Origin: CAVQWT01 sp963717705
GTDB taxonomy: Bacteria > Pseudomonadota > Gammaproteobacteria > Burkholderiales > Casimicrobiaceae
NCBI GenBank assembly: GCA_963717705.1
Contig: CAVQWT010000005.1
Span: 124,001 to 188,000, forward strand
Length of the DNA: 64,000 bases
Direction: 5' to 3'
Notes under the pieces: model-generated
What the model saw: the letters and a program-made list of their open reading frames with translations, nothing else
The model's database searches: none
What the model was told of the DNA's origin: nothing
Translations under genes and position numbers: made by a program
Shown: piece by piece, positions 27,505 to 36,251 of the stretch
How the letters are laid out: every line of letters begins with the position of its first letter
Numbering within the stretch: the stretch's first letter is position 1

Positions 27505-28437
27505 ATGCGCCTCGCGCTCAAGATCGATGTCGACACGCTGCGCGGCACCCGCGAGGGCGTGCCGAATCTCGTCGCGCTGCTCCGCAAGCACGGCGTCGGT
27601 GCGACCTTCCTGTTCTCGCTCGGCCCCGACCACACCGGCCGCGCCATCCGCCGCGTCCTCCGCCACGGCCACGGCGGCAAGGCGCGGCGGTTCCCGGCGG
27701 CCAGGCACTACGGGATGCGAACGCTGCTCTACGGCACCGTGCTGCCGGGCCCCGACATCGGCCGCCGCGCGGTCGCCGAGATGCACGCGGTGCGCGACGC
27801 GGGGTTCGAGACCGGCGTGCACGCCTGGGACCACACGCGCTGGCACGATGGCCTCGCGCAGGCCGACGCGACGTGGACGGCCGACGAGATGCGTCGAGCC
27901 TGCGAGCGTTACGTCGAGATCTTCGGCGAGGACCCGAAGGTCCACGGGGCCGCCGGCTGGCAGATGAACCGGGACGCGCTCCGGCTGACCCAGCGGCTGG
28001 GCTTCGAGTACTGTTCCGACGGCCGGGGCACCCACCCGCACCTGCCGGTGTGGGACGCCGAACCGGTGCGCTGCCCGCAGCTGCCGACGACGCTGCCCAC
28101 GCTCGACGAGCTGATCGGCACCGGCGCCATCACCGAGGAAAACGTTGCCGCGCACCTGCTCGAGCGCACGCGGGAACCCGCGCCGCACGGTCACGTGTTC
28201 ACGCTGCGCGCCGAGCTCGAAGGGATGCGCCTCGCGGGCGCGTTCGAGCAGCTCCTCGTCGGCTGGCAGGCACAGGGCTGGACGCTGGGGTCGACGCGGA
28301 TGCTGTTCGAAACCCTGCAGCCGATGGCGCTGCCGCGCTGCACCGTCGGCCCCGGCGAAGTCCCGGGCCGGGCCGGCACGCTGCTGCTGCAGGGACCGGA
28401 GTTTCTCGGCGACGTCGACCTCGCCGCGGCCGCCTGA
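27505..28437 (+). CDS. arnD: ArnD-like polysaccharide deacetylase family protein
   Basis: This NodB-fold deacetylase of 310 residues resembles ArnD, which deformylates undecaprenyl-phosphate 4-formamido-arabinose in lipid A modification. It has an aspartate motif LALKIDVDTLRGTREGVPNL at the start, the metal-binding HAWDHTRWHD near residue 111, and a final GPGEVPGRAGTLLLQGPEF. The ATG at 27505 is preferred, since the frame upstream is the minisatellite. No arnA, B, C, E, F or T gene is nearby, so either the pathway is split or the protein deacylates another glycolipid. Confidence 0.85.
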   Translation: MRLALKIDVDTLRGTREGVPNLVALLRKHGVGATFLFSLGPDHTGRAIRRVLRHGHGGKARRFPAARHYGMRTLLYGTVLPGPDIGRRAVAEMHAVRDAGFETGVHAWDHTRWHDGLAQADATWTADEMRRACERYVEIFGEDPKVHGAAGWQMNRDALRLTQRLGFEYCSDGRGTHPHLPVWDAEPVRCPQLPTTLPTLDELIGTGAITEENVAAHLLERTREPAPHGHVFTLRAELEGMRLAGAFEQLLVGWQAQGWTLGSTRMLFETLQPMALPRCTVGPGEVPGRAGTLLLQGPEFLGDVDLAAAA

Positions 28438-28516
28438 GCGCTGCGCGGCTGCCCGCGAACCGGCACGCGCAGCGGTTCGATCCCGCCCACCACCCCCTTC
28501 CCCACGGAGCCCCACG

Positions 28517-28972
28517 ATGCCCGCGAACAAAGTCGCCGATTTCACGCTTCCCGCCACCGGCGGCGGCACGTTCAAGCTGTCCGACCACGCGGGCAGTCCC
28601 GTCGTGCTGTACTTCTATCCGAAGGACAACACGCCCGGCTGCACCACCGAGACCGCGGCGTTCCGCGACCTGCACGCGCGGTTCGCCAAGGCCGGCGCCG
28701 TCGTCGCCGGGATCTCGCGCGATTCGGTCAAGTCACACGAGAGCTTCGCCGCCAAGCTCGGGCTGCCGTTCCGCCTGCTGTCCGACGCCGACGAAGCCGT
28801 CTGCACGCAGTTCGACGTCATCAGGATGAAGAACATGTACGGCAAGCAGGTCCGCGGCATCGAGCGCAGCACCTTCGTCGTCGCGGCCGACGGCACGCTG
28901 GCGCACGAGTGGCGCGGGGTCAAGGTGCCCGGCCACGCCGAGGAGGTGCTCCGGTTCGTGAAGGAAATGTGA
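28517..28972 (+). CDS. bcp: Thiol peroxidase of the peroxiredoxin Q/Bcp family
   Basis: This protein of 151 residues reduces hydrogen peroxide and organic hydroperoxides with thioredoxin as donor. The peroxidatic cysteine is in YFYPKDNTPGCTTETAAFRD, near residue 39. The usual resolving cysteine five residues later is replaced (TPGCTTETA), so it is probably a 1-Cys type or uses a distal cysteine such as that in DEAVCTQF. It is 79 bases after arnD on the same strand and may be cotranscribed. Confidence 0.93.
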   Translation: MPANKVADFTLPATGGGTFKLSDHAGSPVVLYFYPKDNTPGCTTETAAFRDLHARFAKAGAVVAGISRDSVKSHESFAAKLGLPFRLLSDADEAVCTQFDVIRMKNMYGKQVRGIERSTFVVAADGTLAHEWRGVKVPGHAEEVLRFVKEM

Positions 28973-29087
28973 ACCCTGGCCGGCACGGCGGGGCCGCCGG
29001 CGGGCCGTCCGCGGCCGACCCGGTGTCGGCGGCAGGCCGCCGGCGCGGCGTTTGCGCCACAAGCGGTCGCGTCGCGGGTCCCGGACG

Positions 29088-29127
29088 ACACAAGGGCTTG
29101 TGTTCGTCGTCGCGGCCGGTCTAGCAT
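29088..29127 (+). promoter_or_regulatory. phoH-family promoter with an overlapping palindrome
   Basis: TTGTGT (29098-29103) and TAGCAT (29122-29127) are spaced 18 bases apart upstream of the PIN-PhoH gene, each with four of six consensus matches or better. A perfect palindrome ACACAAGGGCTTGTGT (29088-29103) overlaps the -35, as expected for an operator. A Shine-Dalgarno GGAGG precedes the gene start. Confidence 0.5.
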
Positions 29128-29190
29128 AGCCCGAAGCGGCGCCGCTCCTCCCCACCGGCGCCCCCTCGTGAACCGTCCGCCTGGAGGCCC

Positions 29191-30675
29191 ATGGTCGAGC
29201 AGCGCAAGGTCCGTCCCGCCCCCCTCTCCCTCGTCGCGCGCAAGTCGTCGAAGTCGCCCAGGACGGGGGGAGCGCTCCGCAGCCTTCCCTCCAGCAAGCT
29301 CTTCGTCCTCGACACCAACGTGCTGATGCACGACCCGACGAGCCTGTTCCGGTTCGAGGAGCACGACATCTACCTGCCGATCCTCACGCTCGAGGAGCTC
29401 GACAACAACAAGAAGGGGATGACCGAGGTCGCTCGCAACGCGCGGCAGGTCTCGCGCTTTCTCGACGAGCTCGTGACCGCCGCCGAGGACAGGATCAACG
29501 AGGGGATTCCGCTCGACGGAAAGTCGGGCGGCGCCGCGACGGGGCGGCTGTTCCTGCAGACCGAGGCGATCGCGACGGCCTTGCCGCCGTCGCTGGCCGG
29601 CGGCAAGGCCGACAACCAGATCCTGGCGGTGACGATGCACCTGTCCCGCGTCCATCCGAAGCGAAGCGTGATCCTGGTGTCCAAGGACATCAACATGCGG
29701 ATCAAGGCGCGCGCGCTGGGGATCGCCGCCGAGGACTACTTCAACGACAAGGTGCTCGAGGACACCGAGCTGCTGTTCTCCGGCCTGCGCAAGCTGCCCG
29801 ACGATTTCTGGGACCGCCACGGCAAGGGAATGGAATCGTGGCAGCAGGGCGGCTACACGTTCTACCGGATCAGCGGCCCGCTGGTCCCGTCGCTGTTCCA
29901 GAACGAGTTCCTCTATCAGGAGCGGGCCGGCGAGACGCCGTTCTACGCGATCGTCAAGGAAGTCTCCGGCAAGACGGCGCTGCTGCAGACGCTGAAGGAC
30001 TACACGCACCAGAAGAACAACGTCTGGGGCATCACCGCGCGCAACCGCGAGCAGAACTTCGCGCTCAACCTGCTGATGAACCCGGAGATCGACTTCGTCT
30101 CGCTGCTCGGCCAGGCCGGCACCGGCAAGACGCTGATGACGCTGGCCGCCGGGCTGATGCTGACCCTCGAGTTCAAGGTGTACTCGGAGATCATCATGAC
30201 GCGCGTCACGGTGCCGGTCGGCGAGGACATCGGCTTCCTTCCCGGCACCGAGGAGGAGAAGATGAATCCGTGGATGGGCGCCCTCGAGGACAACCTCGAC
30301 GTGCTCAACAAGACCGACGACGAGGCCGGCGAATGGGGCCGCGCGGCGACACGCGACCTGATCCGCTCGCGAATCAAGGTGAAGAGCCTCAACTTCATGC
30401 GCGGCCGCACGTTCATCAACAAGTTCCTGATCATCGACGAGGCGCAGAACCTGACGCCCAAGCAGATGAAGACGCTGATCACGCGCGCCGGTCCGGGGAC
30501 GAAAGTGGTGTGCCTGGGCAACATCGCGCAGATCGACACGCCGTACCTGACCGAGGGCAGCTCGGGGCTGACGTACGTCGTCGACCGGTTCAAGGGCTGG
30601 TCGCACTCGGGCCACGTGACGCTGCAGCGCGGCGAGCGGTCGCGGCTGGCCGATCACGCGGCAGAGATTCTCTAG
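29191..30675 (+). CDS. PIN domain-PhoH family ATPase (PhoH2 type)
   Basis: This fusion of 494 residues joins an N-terminal PIN ribonuclease domain (about residues 35-180, beginning LFVLDTNVLMHD) to a PhoH ATPase domain. Walker A is GQAGTGKT near 305-312 and Walker B FLIIDEAQNLTPKQM. Such PhoH2 proteins are known RNA helicase/RNases. The ATG at 29191 is preceded by GGAGG at good spacing. It is encoded alone, convergent with the lpd gene. Its RNA targets are unknown. Confidence 0.95.
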   Translation: MVEQRKVRPAPLSLVARKSSKSPRTGGALRSLPSSKLFVLDTNVLMHDPTSLFRFEEHDIYLPILTLEELDNNKKGMTEVARNARQVSRFLDELVTAAEDRINEGIPLDGKSGGAATGRLFLQTEAIATALPPSLAGGKADNQILAVTMHLSRVHPKRSVILVSKDINMRIKARALGIAAEDYFNDKVLEDTELLFSGLRKLPDDFWDRHGKGMESWQQGGYTFYRISGPLVPSLFQNEFLYQERAGETPFYAIVKEVSGKTALLQTLKDYTHQKNNVWGITARNREQNFALNLLMNPEIDFVSLLGQAGTGKTLMTLAAGLMLTLEFKVYSEIIMTRVTVPVGEDIGFLPGTEEEKMNPWMGALEDNLDVLNKTDDEAGEWGRAATRDLIRSRIKVKSLNFMRGRTFINKFLIIDEAQNLTPKQMKTLITRAGPGTKVVCLGNIAQIDTPYLTEGSSGLTYVVDRFKGWSHSGHVTLQRGERSRLADHAAEIL

Positions 30676-30747
30676 CCGGGGCGCGCGTTGCGGGCAGGTC
30701 GTGGCAAGGCGGGGCGGCCTGCCCTGCTCCAGCGGCCGACGGCGGAA

Positions 30748-32148
30748 CTACACGTGCAGCGCGTGCCCGAGCGCGCGCATCGCCGCTTCCTGCATCGCCT
30801 CGCCCAGCGTCGGGTGGGCGTGGATGGTGCCCGCGGTGTCCTCGAGGCGCTCGCCCATCTCGATCGAGTGGCCGAAGGCGGCGGACAGTTCCGACACGCC
30901 GCGACCCACCGCCTGCCAGCCGACGATCAGGTGGCTGTCGCGGCGCGCGACGACCCGCACGAACCCTTCGCCTGATTCGAGCGTCATCGCGCGCCCGTTC
31001 GCGGCGAACGGGAACGACGCGACGATGCAGTCCAGACCGGATTGCGCCGCCTCGACCGGCGTCCGGCCGACGACGACGACCTCGGGGTCGGTGAAGCACA
31101 CCGCGGGGATCGCCGCGGGCACGAAGCGCCGGCGCCGTCCGGCGAGGATCTCGGCGACCATCTCGCCCTGGGCCATCGCCCGGTGTGCCAGCATCGGCTC
31201 GCCGGTCAGGTCGCCGATCGCCCAGACGTTGCGCATCGACGTCCGGCACTGGTCGTCGATGCGCACCGCGCGGCCGTTCATTTCGAGCATCAGGGTCTGG
31301 AGCCCCCAGCCGTCGGTGCGCGGACTGCGCCCGACGGCGACCAGCACCTGGTCCGCCGGCAGCGACGACTCCTCACCCTGCGCACTGCGAATGCGAACCG
31401 CGTCGCCGCCGTCGTTCAATCCCTGCACCGTGCAGCCGAGATGCAGCTCGACGCCCAGCCGTCGCAGCGATGCGGCCACCGGCTTAGCAAGCTCGTCGTC
31501 GTAGGCCGGCAGCACGCGATCCAGCGCCTCGACCACCGCGACCTCGGCGCCGAGCTTGCGATAGGCAGTGCCGAGCTCCAGCCCGATGTAGCCGGCGCCG
31601 ACGACCACCAGACGCTGCGGCAGCGTCTGCGGCGCCAGCGCCTCGGTCGACGAGATCACGCGCCCGCCGAACGGCATCGCCGGCAGCGCCACCGCCCGCG
31701 AGCCCGGGGCGAGCAGCAGGTGCTCGCAGCCGATGCGCACCACGCCGCCCGCGTCGCCCGTGGTCACCTCCACCGTCTTGCCGTCGACGATGCGGGCCCA
31801 GCCGCCGACGACCTGCACGCCGTTCTTCTTCAGCAGCGTGGCGACACCGCCGGTGAGCTTGCGGACGATCCCGTCCTTCCAGCGCACCGTCTGTGCGACG
31901 TCGATGCGCGGCGACTCGACCCGGATGCCGAGCGGAGAGTCCTGCGCGCAATGGCGGGCCTGCTCGAACCGCTCGGCGGCGTGGATCAGCGCCTTCGACG
32001 GAATGCAGCCGATGTTGAGGCAGGTCCCGCCGAGTTGCCCGCCCTCGACCAGCGTGGTCGCGATGCCGAGCTGCGCGGCGCGGATGGCGGCGACGTAGCC
32101 GCCCGGGCCGCCGCCGATGACGAGCAGGGTCGTCGACCGCGTCTCCAT
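30748..32148 (-). CDS. lpdV: Dihydrolipoamide dehydrogenase, E3 of the branched-chain complex
   Basis: This FAD enzyme of 466 residues reoxidises lipoamide with NAD. Visible motifs are FAD-binding VIGGGPGGYVAAIRAAQLG, redox disulfide C43/C48 in GTCLNIGCIPSK, and NAD-binding VVVGAGYIGLELG. The C-terminal active-site histidine region reads GWQAVGRGVSELS in the pattern of E3 proteins, with a family-like HAHPTLGEAMQEAA tail. It starts 3 bases after bkdB, so it is a dedicated E3 of this operon. Confidence 0.95.
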   Translation of the reverse strand: METRSTTLLVIGGGPGGYVAAIRAAQLGIATTLVEGGQLGGTCLNIGCIPSKALIHAAERFEQARHCAQDSPLGIRVESPRIDVAQTVRWKDGIVRKLTGGVATLLKKNGVQVVGGWARIVDGKTVEVTTGDAGGVVRIGCEHLLLAPGSRAVALPAMPFGGRVISSTEALAPQTLPQRLVVVGAGYIGLELGTAYRKLGAEVAVVEALDRVLPAYDDELAKPVAASLRRLGVELHLGCTVQGLNDGGDAVRIRSAQGEESSLPADQVLVAVGRSPRTDGWGLQTLMLEMNGRAVRIDDQCRTSMRNVWAIGDLTGEPMLAHRAMAQGEMVAEILAGRRRRFVPAAIPAVCFTDPEVVVVGRTPVEAAQSGLDCIVASFPFAANGRAMTLESGEGFVRVVARRDSHLIVGWQAVGRGVSELSAAFGHSIEMGERLEDTAGTIHAHPTLGEAMQEAAMRALGHALHV

Positions 32149-32151
32149 CTG

Positions 32152-33489
32152 CTATTCCAGGAACAGCGTTGCCGGGCATTCCAGCAGCCCGCGCAGCGCC
32201 TGGACGAACCGGGCCGCGACGGCGCCGTCGACTACGCGATGATCGAATGAACACGACAGGTTCATCATCAGCCGCGGCACCACCAGGCCGCCGCGCATCA
32301 CCGGGCGCTCCACGATGCGGTTGACCCCGACGATCGCCACCTCCGGGTGGTTGATTACCGGCGTGGTGACGATGCCGCCCAGCGCGCCCAGGCTGGTGAT
32401 GGTGATGGTGGAGCCGCCGAGCTCATCGCGCGTCGCCCTGGCCGCACGCGCTGCGTCGGCGAGGCGCGCGATCTCGGCGGCGCTGGACCACAGGTCGCGC
32501 GCCTCGGCGTGGCGCAGCACCGGCACCATCAGGCCCGCGTCGGTCTGCGTGGCGATGCCGATGTGCACGGCGCCGTGGCGGGTCACGATCCCGTTGTCGT
32601 CGTCGAAGCGGGCGTTGACCTCTCGGAACTCGCGCACCGCCACCACGATCGCCCGCGCCAGCAGCGGCAGCAGCGTGAGTCGCGTGCGCTCGGCGCCCCA
32701 CTGCTCGTTGAGCCTCGAGCGCAGCGTTTCGAGCTCGGTGACGTCGACTTCCTCGACATAGGTGAAGTGCGGGATGCGGCGCTTCGCGTCCTGCATCCTC
32801 TGCGCGATCCTGCGGCGCAGCCCGATGACGGGAATCGCCTCCTCGTCGGTCCGCTCGGCGTACTGAACGCCGGTGCCCGGCGCGCCTGAGCCCGTGCGGC
32901 GCGCTGCATACGCGTCGAGGTCCTCGTGCGTGATCCGGCCTGCGGTGCCGCTGCCCGGCACGAACTGCAGCTCGACGCCGAGGTCCCACGCGCGCCGGCG
33001 CACCGCGGGGGAGGCGATGGGCCGGTCGCCGGGTCGGCGCGATGCGGGTGCGGGTGCGGGTGCTGGTGCGCGTACGGGCGCGGATGCGGATGAAGGCGGC
33101 GGCGGTTCCGCCGGCGCCGGCGCGGCCGGTCCGGCGGCCGCGGGACGCGCCGCGGCGACAGGTGCGACGCCTGCCTGCGGGGCCGCCGGCGCGGCCGGGG
33201 CCGAGGACGCGGCACCCGCCGCCGGGGCTTCCGTGACGTTGCCGGCACCCGCGACCTCGATGCGGATCAACTCGCTGCCGACCGCCATCACCTGGCCGAC
33301 CTGGCCGCCCAGCGCCAGCACCTTGCCGTCGACCGGCGACGGGATTTCCACCGTCGCCTTGTCGGTCATGACGTCGGCCAGCACCTGGTCCTCGGCCACG
33401 GCGTCGCCCGGGCTCACGTGCCATGCGACCAGCTCGACCTCGGCGATGCCCTCGCCGATGTCCGGCATCCGGATGACGTGCACGCCCAT
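32152..33489 (-). CDS. bkdB: Branched-chain 2-oxoacid dehydrogenase E2, dihydrolipoyl acyltransferase
   Basis: This E2 core of 445 residues moves the acyl group from E1 to CoA. The lipoyl domain has K44 in VMTDKATVEIPSP. It is followed by an alanine/proline-rich linker (about 90-160), an E3-binding domain (PIASPAVRRRAWDLGVELQF, about 165-205) and a catalytic acyltransferase domain ending in SFDHRVVDGAVAARF with the active-site histidine. The start at 33487-33489 (MGVHVIRMPDIGEG) is fixed by the lipoyl domain. It lies between bkdA2 and lpdV. Confidence 0.95.
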   Translation of the reverse strand: MGVHVIRMPDIGEGIAEVELVAWHVSPGDAVAEDQVLADVMTDKATVEIPSPVDGKVLALGGQVGQVMAVGSELIRIEVAGAGNVTEAPAAGAASSAPAAPAAPQAGVAPVAAARPAAAGPAAPAPAEPPPPSSASAPVRAPAPAPAPASRRPGDRPIASPAVRRRAWDLGVELQFVPGSGTAGRITHEDLDAYAARRTGSGAPGTGVQYAERTDEEAIPVIGLRRRIAQRMQDAKRRIPHFTYVEEVDVTELETLRSRLNEQWGAERTRLTLLPLLARAIVVAVREFREVNARFDDDNGIVTRHGAVHIGIATQTDAGLMVPVLRHAEARDLWSSAAEIARLADAARAARATRDELGGSTITITSLGALGGIVTTPVINHPEVAIVGVNRIVERPVMRGGLVVPRLMMNLSCSFDHRVVDGAVAARFVQALRGLLECPATLFLE

Positions 33490-33547
33490 GTCACGCCTCC
33501 CCGGAGGTCGGCATCGCGGTGCAGCAGCGGGCGCAGGGCTCAGCCAT

Positions 33548-34606
33548 TCATTTCTCCATCGCGCGCCGGAACGCCGCGGCCACGCGCGCGGGCCCGGGGA
33601 AGTACGCCCACTCCTGCGCATGCGGGTAGGGGGTGTCCCAGCCGGCGACGCGCTCGATCGGCGCTTCGAGGTGATAGAAGCAGTGCTCCTGCATCAGCGC
33701 CGTCAGCTCGGCGCCGAAGCCGCTGGTGCGCGTCGCCTCGTGCACGACCACGCAGCGCCCGGTCTTCTTCACGGACTTGACGAGCGTGTCGAGGTCCAGC
33801 GGCCAGATGCTGCGCAGGTCGATGATCTCGGCATCGATGCCGGTCTCCGCCGCCGCCGCCTCCGACACGAACACCATCGTGCCGTAGGTGATGACCGTGA
33901 GCTCGCTGCCGGGCCGGAACACCGACGCCGACTCCAGCGGCACCGTGTAGTGGCCTTCCGGCACTTCGCCCAGCGGATGCTTCGACCACGGCACCACCGG
34001 CCTGTCGTGGTGGCCGTCGAACGGGCCGTTGTACAGCCGCTTGGGCTCGAGGAAGATCACGGGGTCGTCGCACTCGATCGAGGCGATCAGCAGCCCCTTG
34101 GCGTCGTACGGGTTGGACGGCATCACCGTGCGCAGGCCGCAGACGTGCGTGAACAGCGCCTCGGGGCTCTGGCTGTGCGTCTGCCCACCGTAGATGCCGC
34201 CGCCGCAGGGCATGCGGATGGTGATCGGCGCCGTGAAGTCGCCCGCCGAGCGGTAGCGCAGGCGGGCGACCTCGGAGACGATCTGGTCGGACGCCGGATA
34301 GAAGTAGTCGGCGAACTGGATCTCGACCACCGCGCGCAGGCCGTACGCGCCCATGCCGACGGCGGTGCCGACGATGCCGCCCTCGGAGATCGGCGCGTCG
34401 AACACCCGCGACTTGCCGTACTTGGCCTGCAGTCCCTCGGTGCAGCGGAACACGCCGCCGAAGTAGCCGACGTCCTGGCCGTAGACGACGACGTCGGGAT
34501 CGCGCTCGAGCATCACGTCCATCGCCGAGCGCAGCGCCTGGATCATCGTCATCGGCGTCCTGCGTGCGTCCGCGGCCATCGCGCCCGATTCGGTTCCGGT
34601 GTCCAT
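33548..34606 (-). CDS. bkdA2: Branched-chain 2-oxoacid dehydrogenase E1 beta subunit
   Basis: This is the beta subunit of the thiamine-diphosphate E1 that decarboxylates 2-oxo acids from valine, leucine and isoleucine. It has about 352 residues from the ATG at 34604-34606; a later start (MTMIQALRSAMDVML) is possible. Family features include VVVYGQDVGYFGGVFRCTEGLQ and FDAPISEGGIVGTAVGMG. It begins 2 bases after the bkdA1 stop. Confidence 0.95.
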   Translation of the reverse strand: MDTGTESGAMAADARRTPMTMIQALRSAMDVMLERDPDVVVYGQDVGYFGGVFRCTEGLQAKYGKSRVFDAPISEGGIVGTAVGMGAYGLRAVVEIQFADYFYPASDQIVSEVARLRYRSAGDFTAPITIRMPCGGGIYGGQTHSQSPEALFTHVCGLRTVMPSNPYDAKGLLIASIECDDPVIFLEPKRLYNGPFDGHHDRPVVPWSKHPLGEVPEGHYTVPLESASVFRPGSELTVITYGTMVFVSEAAAAETGIDAEIIDLRSIWPLDLDTLVKSVKKTGRCVVVHEATRTSGFGAELTALMQEHCFYHLEAPIERVAGWDTPYPHAQEWAYFPGPARVAAAFRRAMEK

Positions 34607-34608
34607 GC

Positions 34609-35844
34609 TCAGACTCCCAGCTGCTGCCGCTGGCGGCGCAGGTGCTCGGGCATGTCCTTGTAGACGTCCTCGAACATCTCGGCGGCGCTGCGCATGTGGC
34701 CGTCGGCCAGCGTGCCGTAGCTCTCGGCCTCCTTCTGCGCCGCAGCGACCTGCGCCTCCAGTTCCTTCTGCAGCGCCTGGTGCTGCGGCTCGGACCACGC
34801 CCCGATGACGATCAGATGCTGCTTGAGGCGCGCGATCGGGTCACCCAGCGGAAAGTGCGCCCAGTCGTCGGCGGGTCGGTACTTGGACGGATCGTCGGAG
34901 GTCGAGTGCGGGCCGGCGCGGTAGGTGACCCACTCGATCAGCGTCGGACCCAGGTTGCGCCGCGCGCGCTCGGCGGCCCAGCGCGACGCCGCATGGACGG
35001 CGAGGAAGTCGTTGCCGTCGACCCGCAGCGACGCGATGCCGCAACCCACGCCGCGCGCCGCGAAGGTCGTGCCTTCGCCGCCGGCGATGGCCTGGAACGT
35101 CGAGATCGCCCACTGGTTGTTGACGACGTTGAGGATGACCGGCGCGCGGTAGACGTGGGCGAAGGTCAGCGCGGTGTGGAAGTCGGCCTCGGCGGTGGCG
35201 CCGTCGCCGATCCAGCCCGAGGCGATCCGCGTGTCGCCCTTGATCGCCGACGCCATCCCCCAGCCCACCGCCTGGATGAACTGCGTCGCCAGGTTGCCGC
35301 TGATGCTGAAGAACCCGGCGCGCTTGTACGAGTACATCACCGGCAGCTGCCGGCCCTTCATCGGGTCGCGCTCGTTGGACAGCAGCTGGCAGATCATCTC
35401 GACCATGTCGACGTCGTCCCGGGCGAGCAGCAGGCCCTGCTGGCGGTAGGTCGGGAAGCACATGTCGCCGGGGTCGAGCGCCAGCGCGTGCGCGATGGCG
35501 ATCGCCTCCTCGCCCAGGCACTGCATGTAGAACGACATCTTCTTCTGCCGTTGCGCGATCAGCATCCGGGCGTCGAAGATCCGCGTCTTCATCATCGCGC
35601 GCAGGCCGCCGCGGAGCAGCTCGGGGTCGGTCTCGGTCGCCCAGGGCCCGACCGCGCGGCCCTCGTCGTCGAGCACCCGGACGAGCTCGTAGGCGAGGTC
35701 GCTGGTCTCGACCGGCAGCGTGTCGACCGGCGGGCGCCGCACGGCGCCCGCGGGCGAGACGCGAAGGTACGAGAAGTCGGTGTGCCGGCCGGGGCGTCCT
35801 GTGGGCTCCGGCACGTGCAGCCGCAGCGGCTCGTGCGCGCTCAT
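34609..35844 (-). CDS. bkdA1: Branched-chain 2-oxoacid dehydrogenase E1 alpha subunit
   Basis: This thiamine-diphosphate-binding alpha subunit of E1 has 411 residues, close to the size of Pseudomonas BkdA1. The diphosphate-binding pattern runs from ASGWIGDGATAEADFHTAL to VVNNQWAIST, and the regulated loop is TYRAGPHSTSDDPSKYR. The ATG at 35842-35844 (MSAHEPLRLHVPEPTG) is chosen by the family start. It overlaps the stop of a 41-codon leader ORF made of 60-bp repeats as ATGA, which suggests its translation depends on the leader. Confidence 0.95.
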   Translation of the reverse strand: MSAHEPLRLHVPEPTGRPGRHTDFSYLRVSPAGAVRRPPVDTLPVETSDLAYELVRVLDDEGRAVGPWATETDPELLRGGLRAMMKTRIFDARMLIAQRQKKMSFYMQCLGEEAIAIAHALALDPGDMCFPTYRQQGLLLARDDVDMVEMICQLLSNERDPMKGRQLPVMYSYKRAGFFSISGNLATQFIQAVGWGMASAIKGDTRIASGWIGDGATAEADFHTALTFAHVYRAPVILNVVNNQWAISTFQAIAGGEGTTFAARGVGCGIASLRVDGNDFLAVHAASRWAAERARRNLGPTLIEWVTYRAGPHSTSDDPSKYRPADDWAHFPLGDPIARLKQHLIVIGAWSEPQHQALQKELEAQVAAAQKEAESYGTLADGHMRSAAEMFEDVYKDMPEHLRRQRQQLGV

Positions 35845-35966
35845 TGCGGGCTGCCTTCGTGCTGCGCACTCCGGCATTCGCCCTCGGCGCGGCCCGTCGG
35901 GCTCACTGGGCTGCCTTCGTGCTGCGCACTCCGGTATTCGCCCTCGGGGCGGCCCGTCGGGCTCAT
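35841..35966 (-). CDS. Repeat-encoded 41-residue leader ORF upstream of bkdA1
   Basis: This short ORF consists of two copies of the 20-residue unit (MSPTGRPEGEYRSAQHEGSP, then a VSPTGRAEGECRSAQHEGSP variant) plus one glutamine. Its TGA (35841-35843) overlaps the bkdA1 ATG. Whether it is translated is unknown. Its placement, start codon and coupled stop mimic a leader peptide. It is hydrophilic, with no signal or membrane segment. The alternative is that it is simply the footprint of a repeat insertion. Confidence 0.45.
   Translation of the reverse strand: MSPTGRPEGEYRSAQHEGSPVSPTGRAEGECRSAQHEGSPQ
35847..35966 (-). repeat. 60-bp coding tandem repeat, two units, upstream of bkdA1
   Basis: Two 60-bp units of the family also found at 11678-11857 lie head to tail, beginning at an ATG. 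The first 36 bases from the ATG are identical to the dppF copy. The preceding context GGCATGAGCCCG is also the same at both loci, while farther upstream sequence differs. Confidence 0.95.
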
Positions 35967-36194
35967 GCCCCCCCCGCGGTGCCGGCAATGCCCGCGGTGC
36001 GCGTCGCCGCGCATTGCGCGCCGCGTGCCGGCGACAGCTTGGCCAATCGCCCATCGTGTGATCCCCCTGCCCTCGCTCGTGGCTTGCGCCCGACCCGCTG
36101 CGTGACGGTCTTCCGCGCCGGCCTGCAACGCGAAGCGTAGCCGATTTCGGGCGCGCGGCGCACGCCGGACCGGATTGCGGCGTCCGCCCGGCCG

Positions 36195-36223
36195 AGTATT
36201 GGGCGAGCCGCGGCGGGGGTCAA
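36195..36223 (-). promoter_or_regulatory. Sigma-70-type promoter for the bkd operon
   Basis: On the minus strand TTGACC (36218-36223) is spaced 17 bases from AATACT (36195-36200). This would place the transcript start about 220 bases before the leader ORF, leaving a long 5' untranslated region. No other good candidate was seen between the methyltransferase gene and bkdA1. Confidence 0.55.
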
Positions 36224-36251
36224 CCGTCGGCTGTCGCCGCCGCCGGCGTGC

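Noticed and set aside
35845..36054. Upstream extension of bkdA1 to 36054
   Set aside because: In the bkdA1 frame the repeats read as out-of-frame arginine/proline-rich sequence. The repeat's consistent peptide frame is the leader ORF frame, and family alignment supports the start at 35844.
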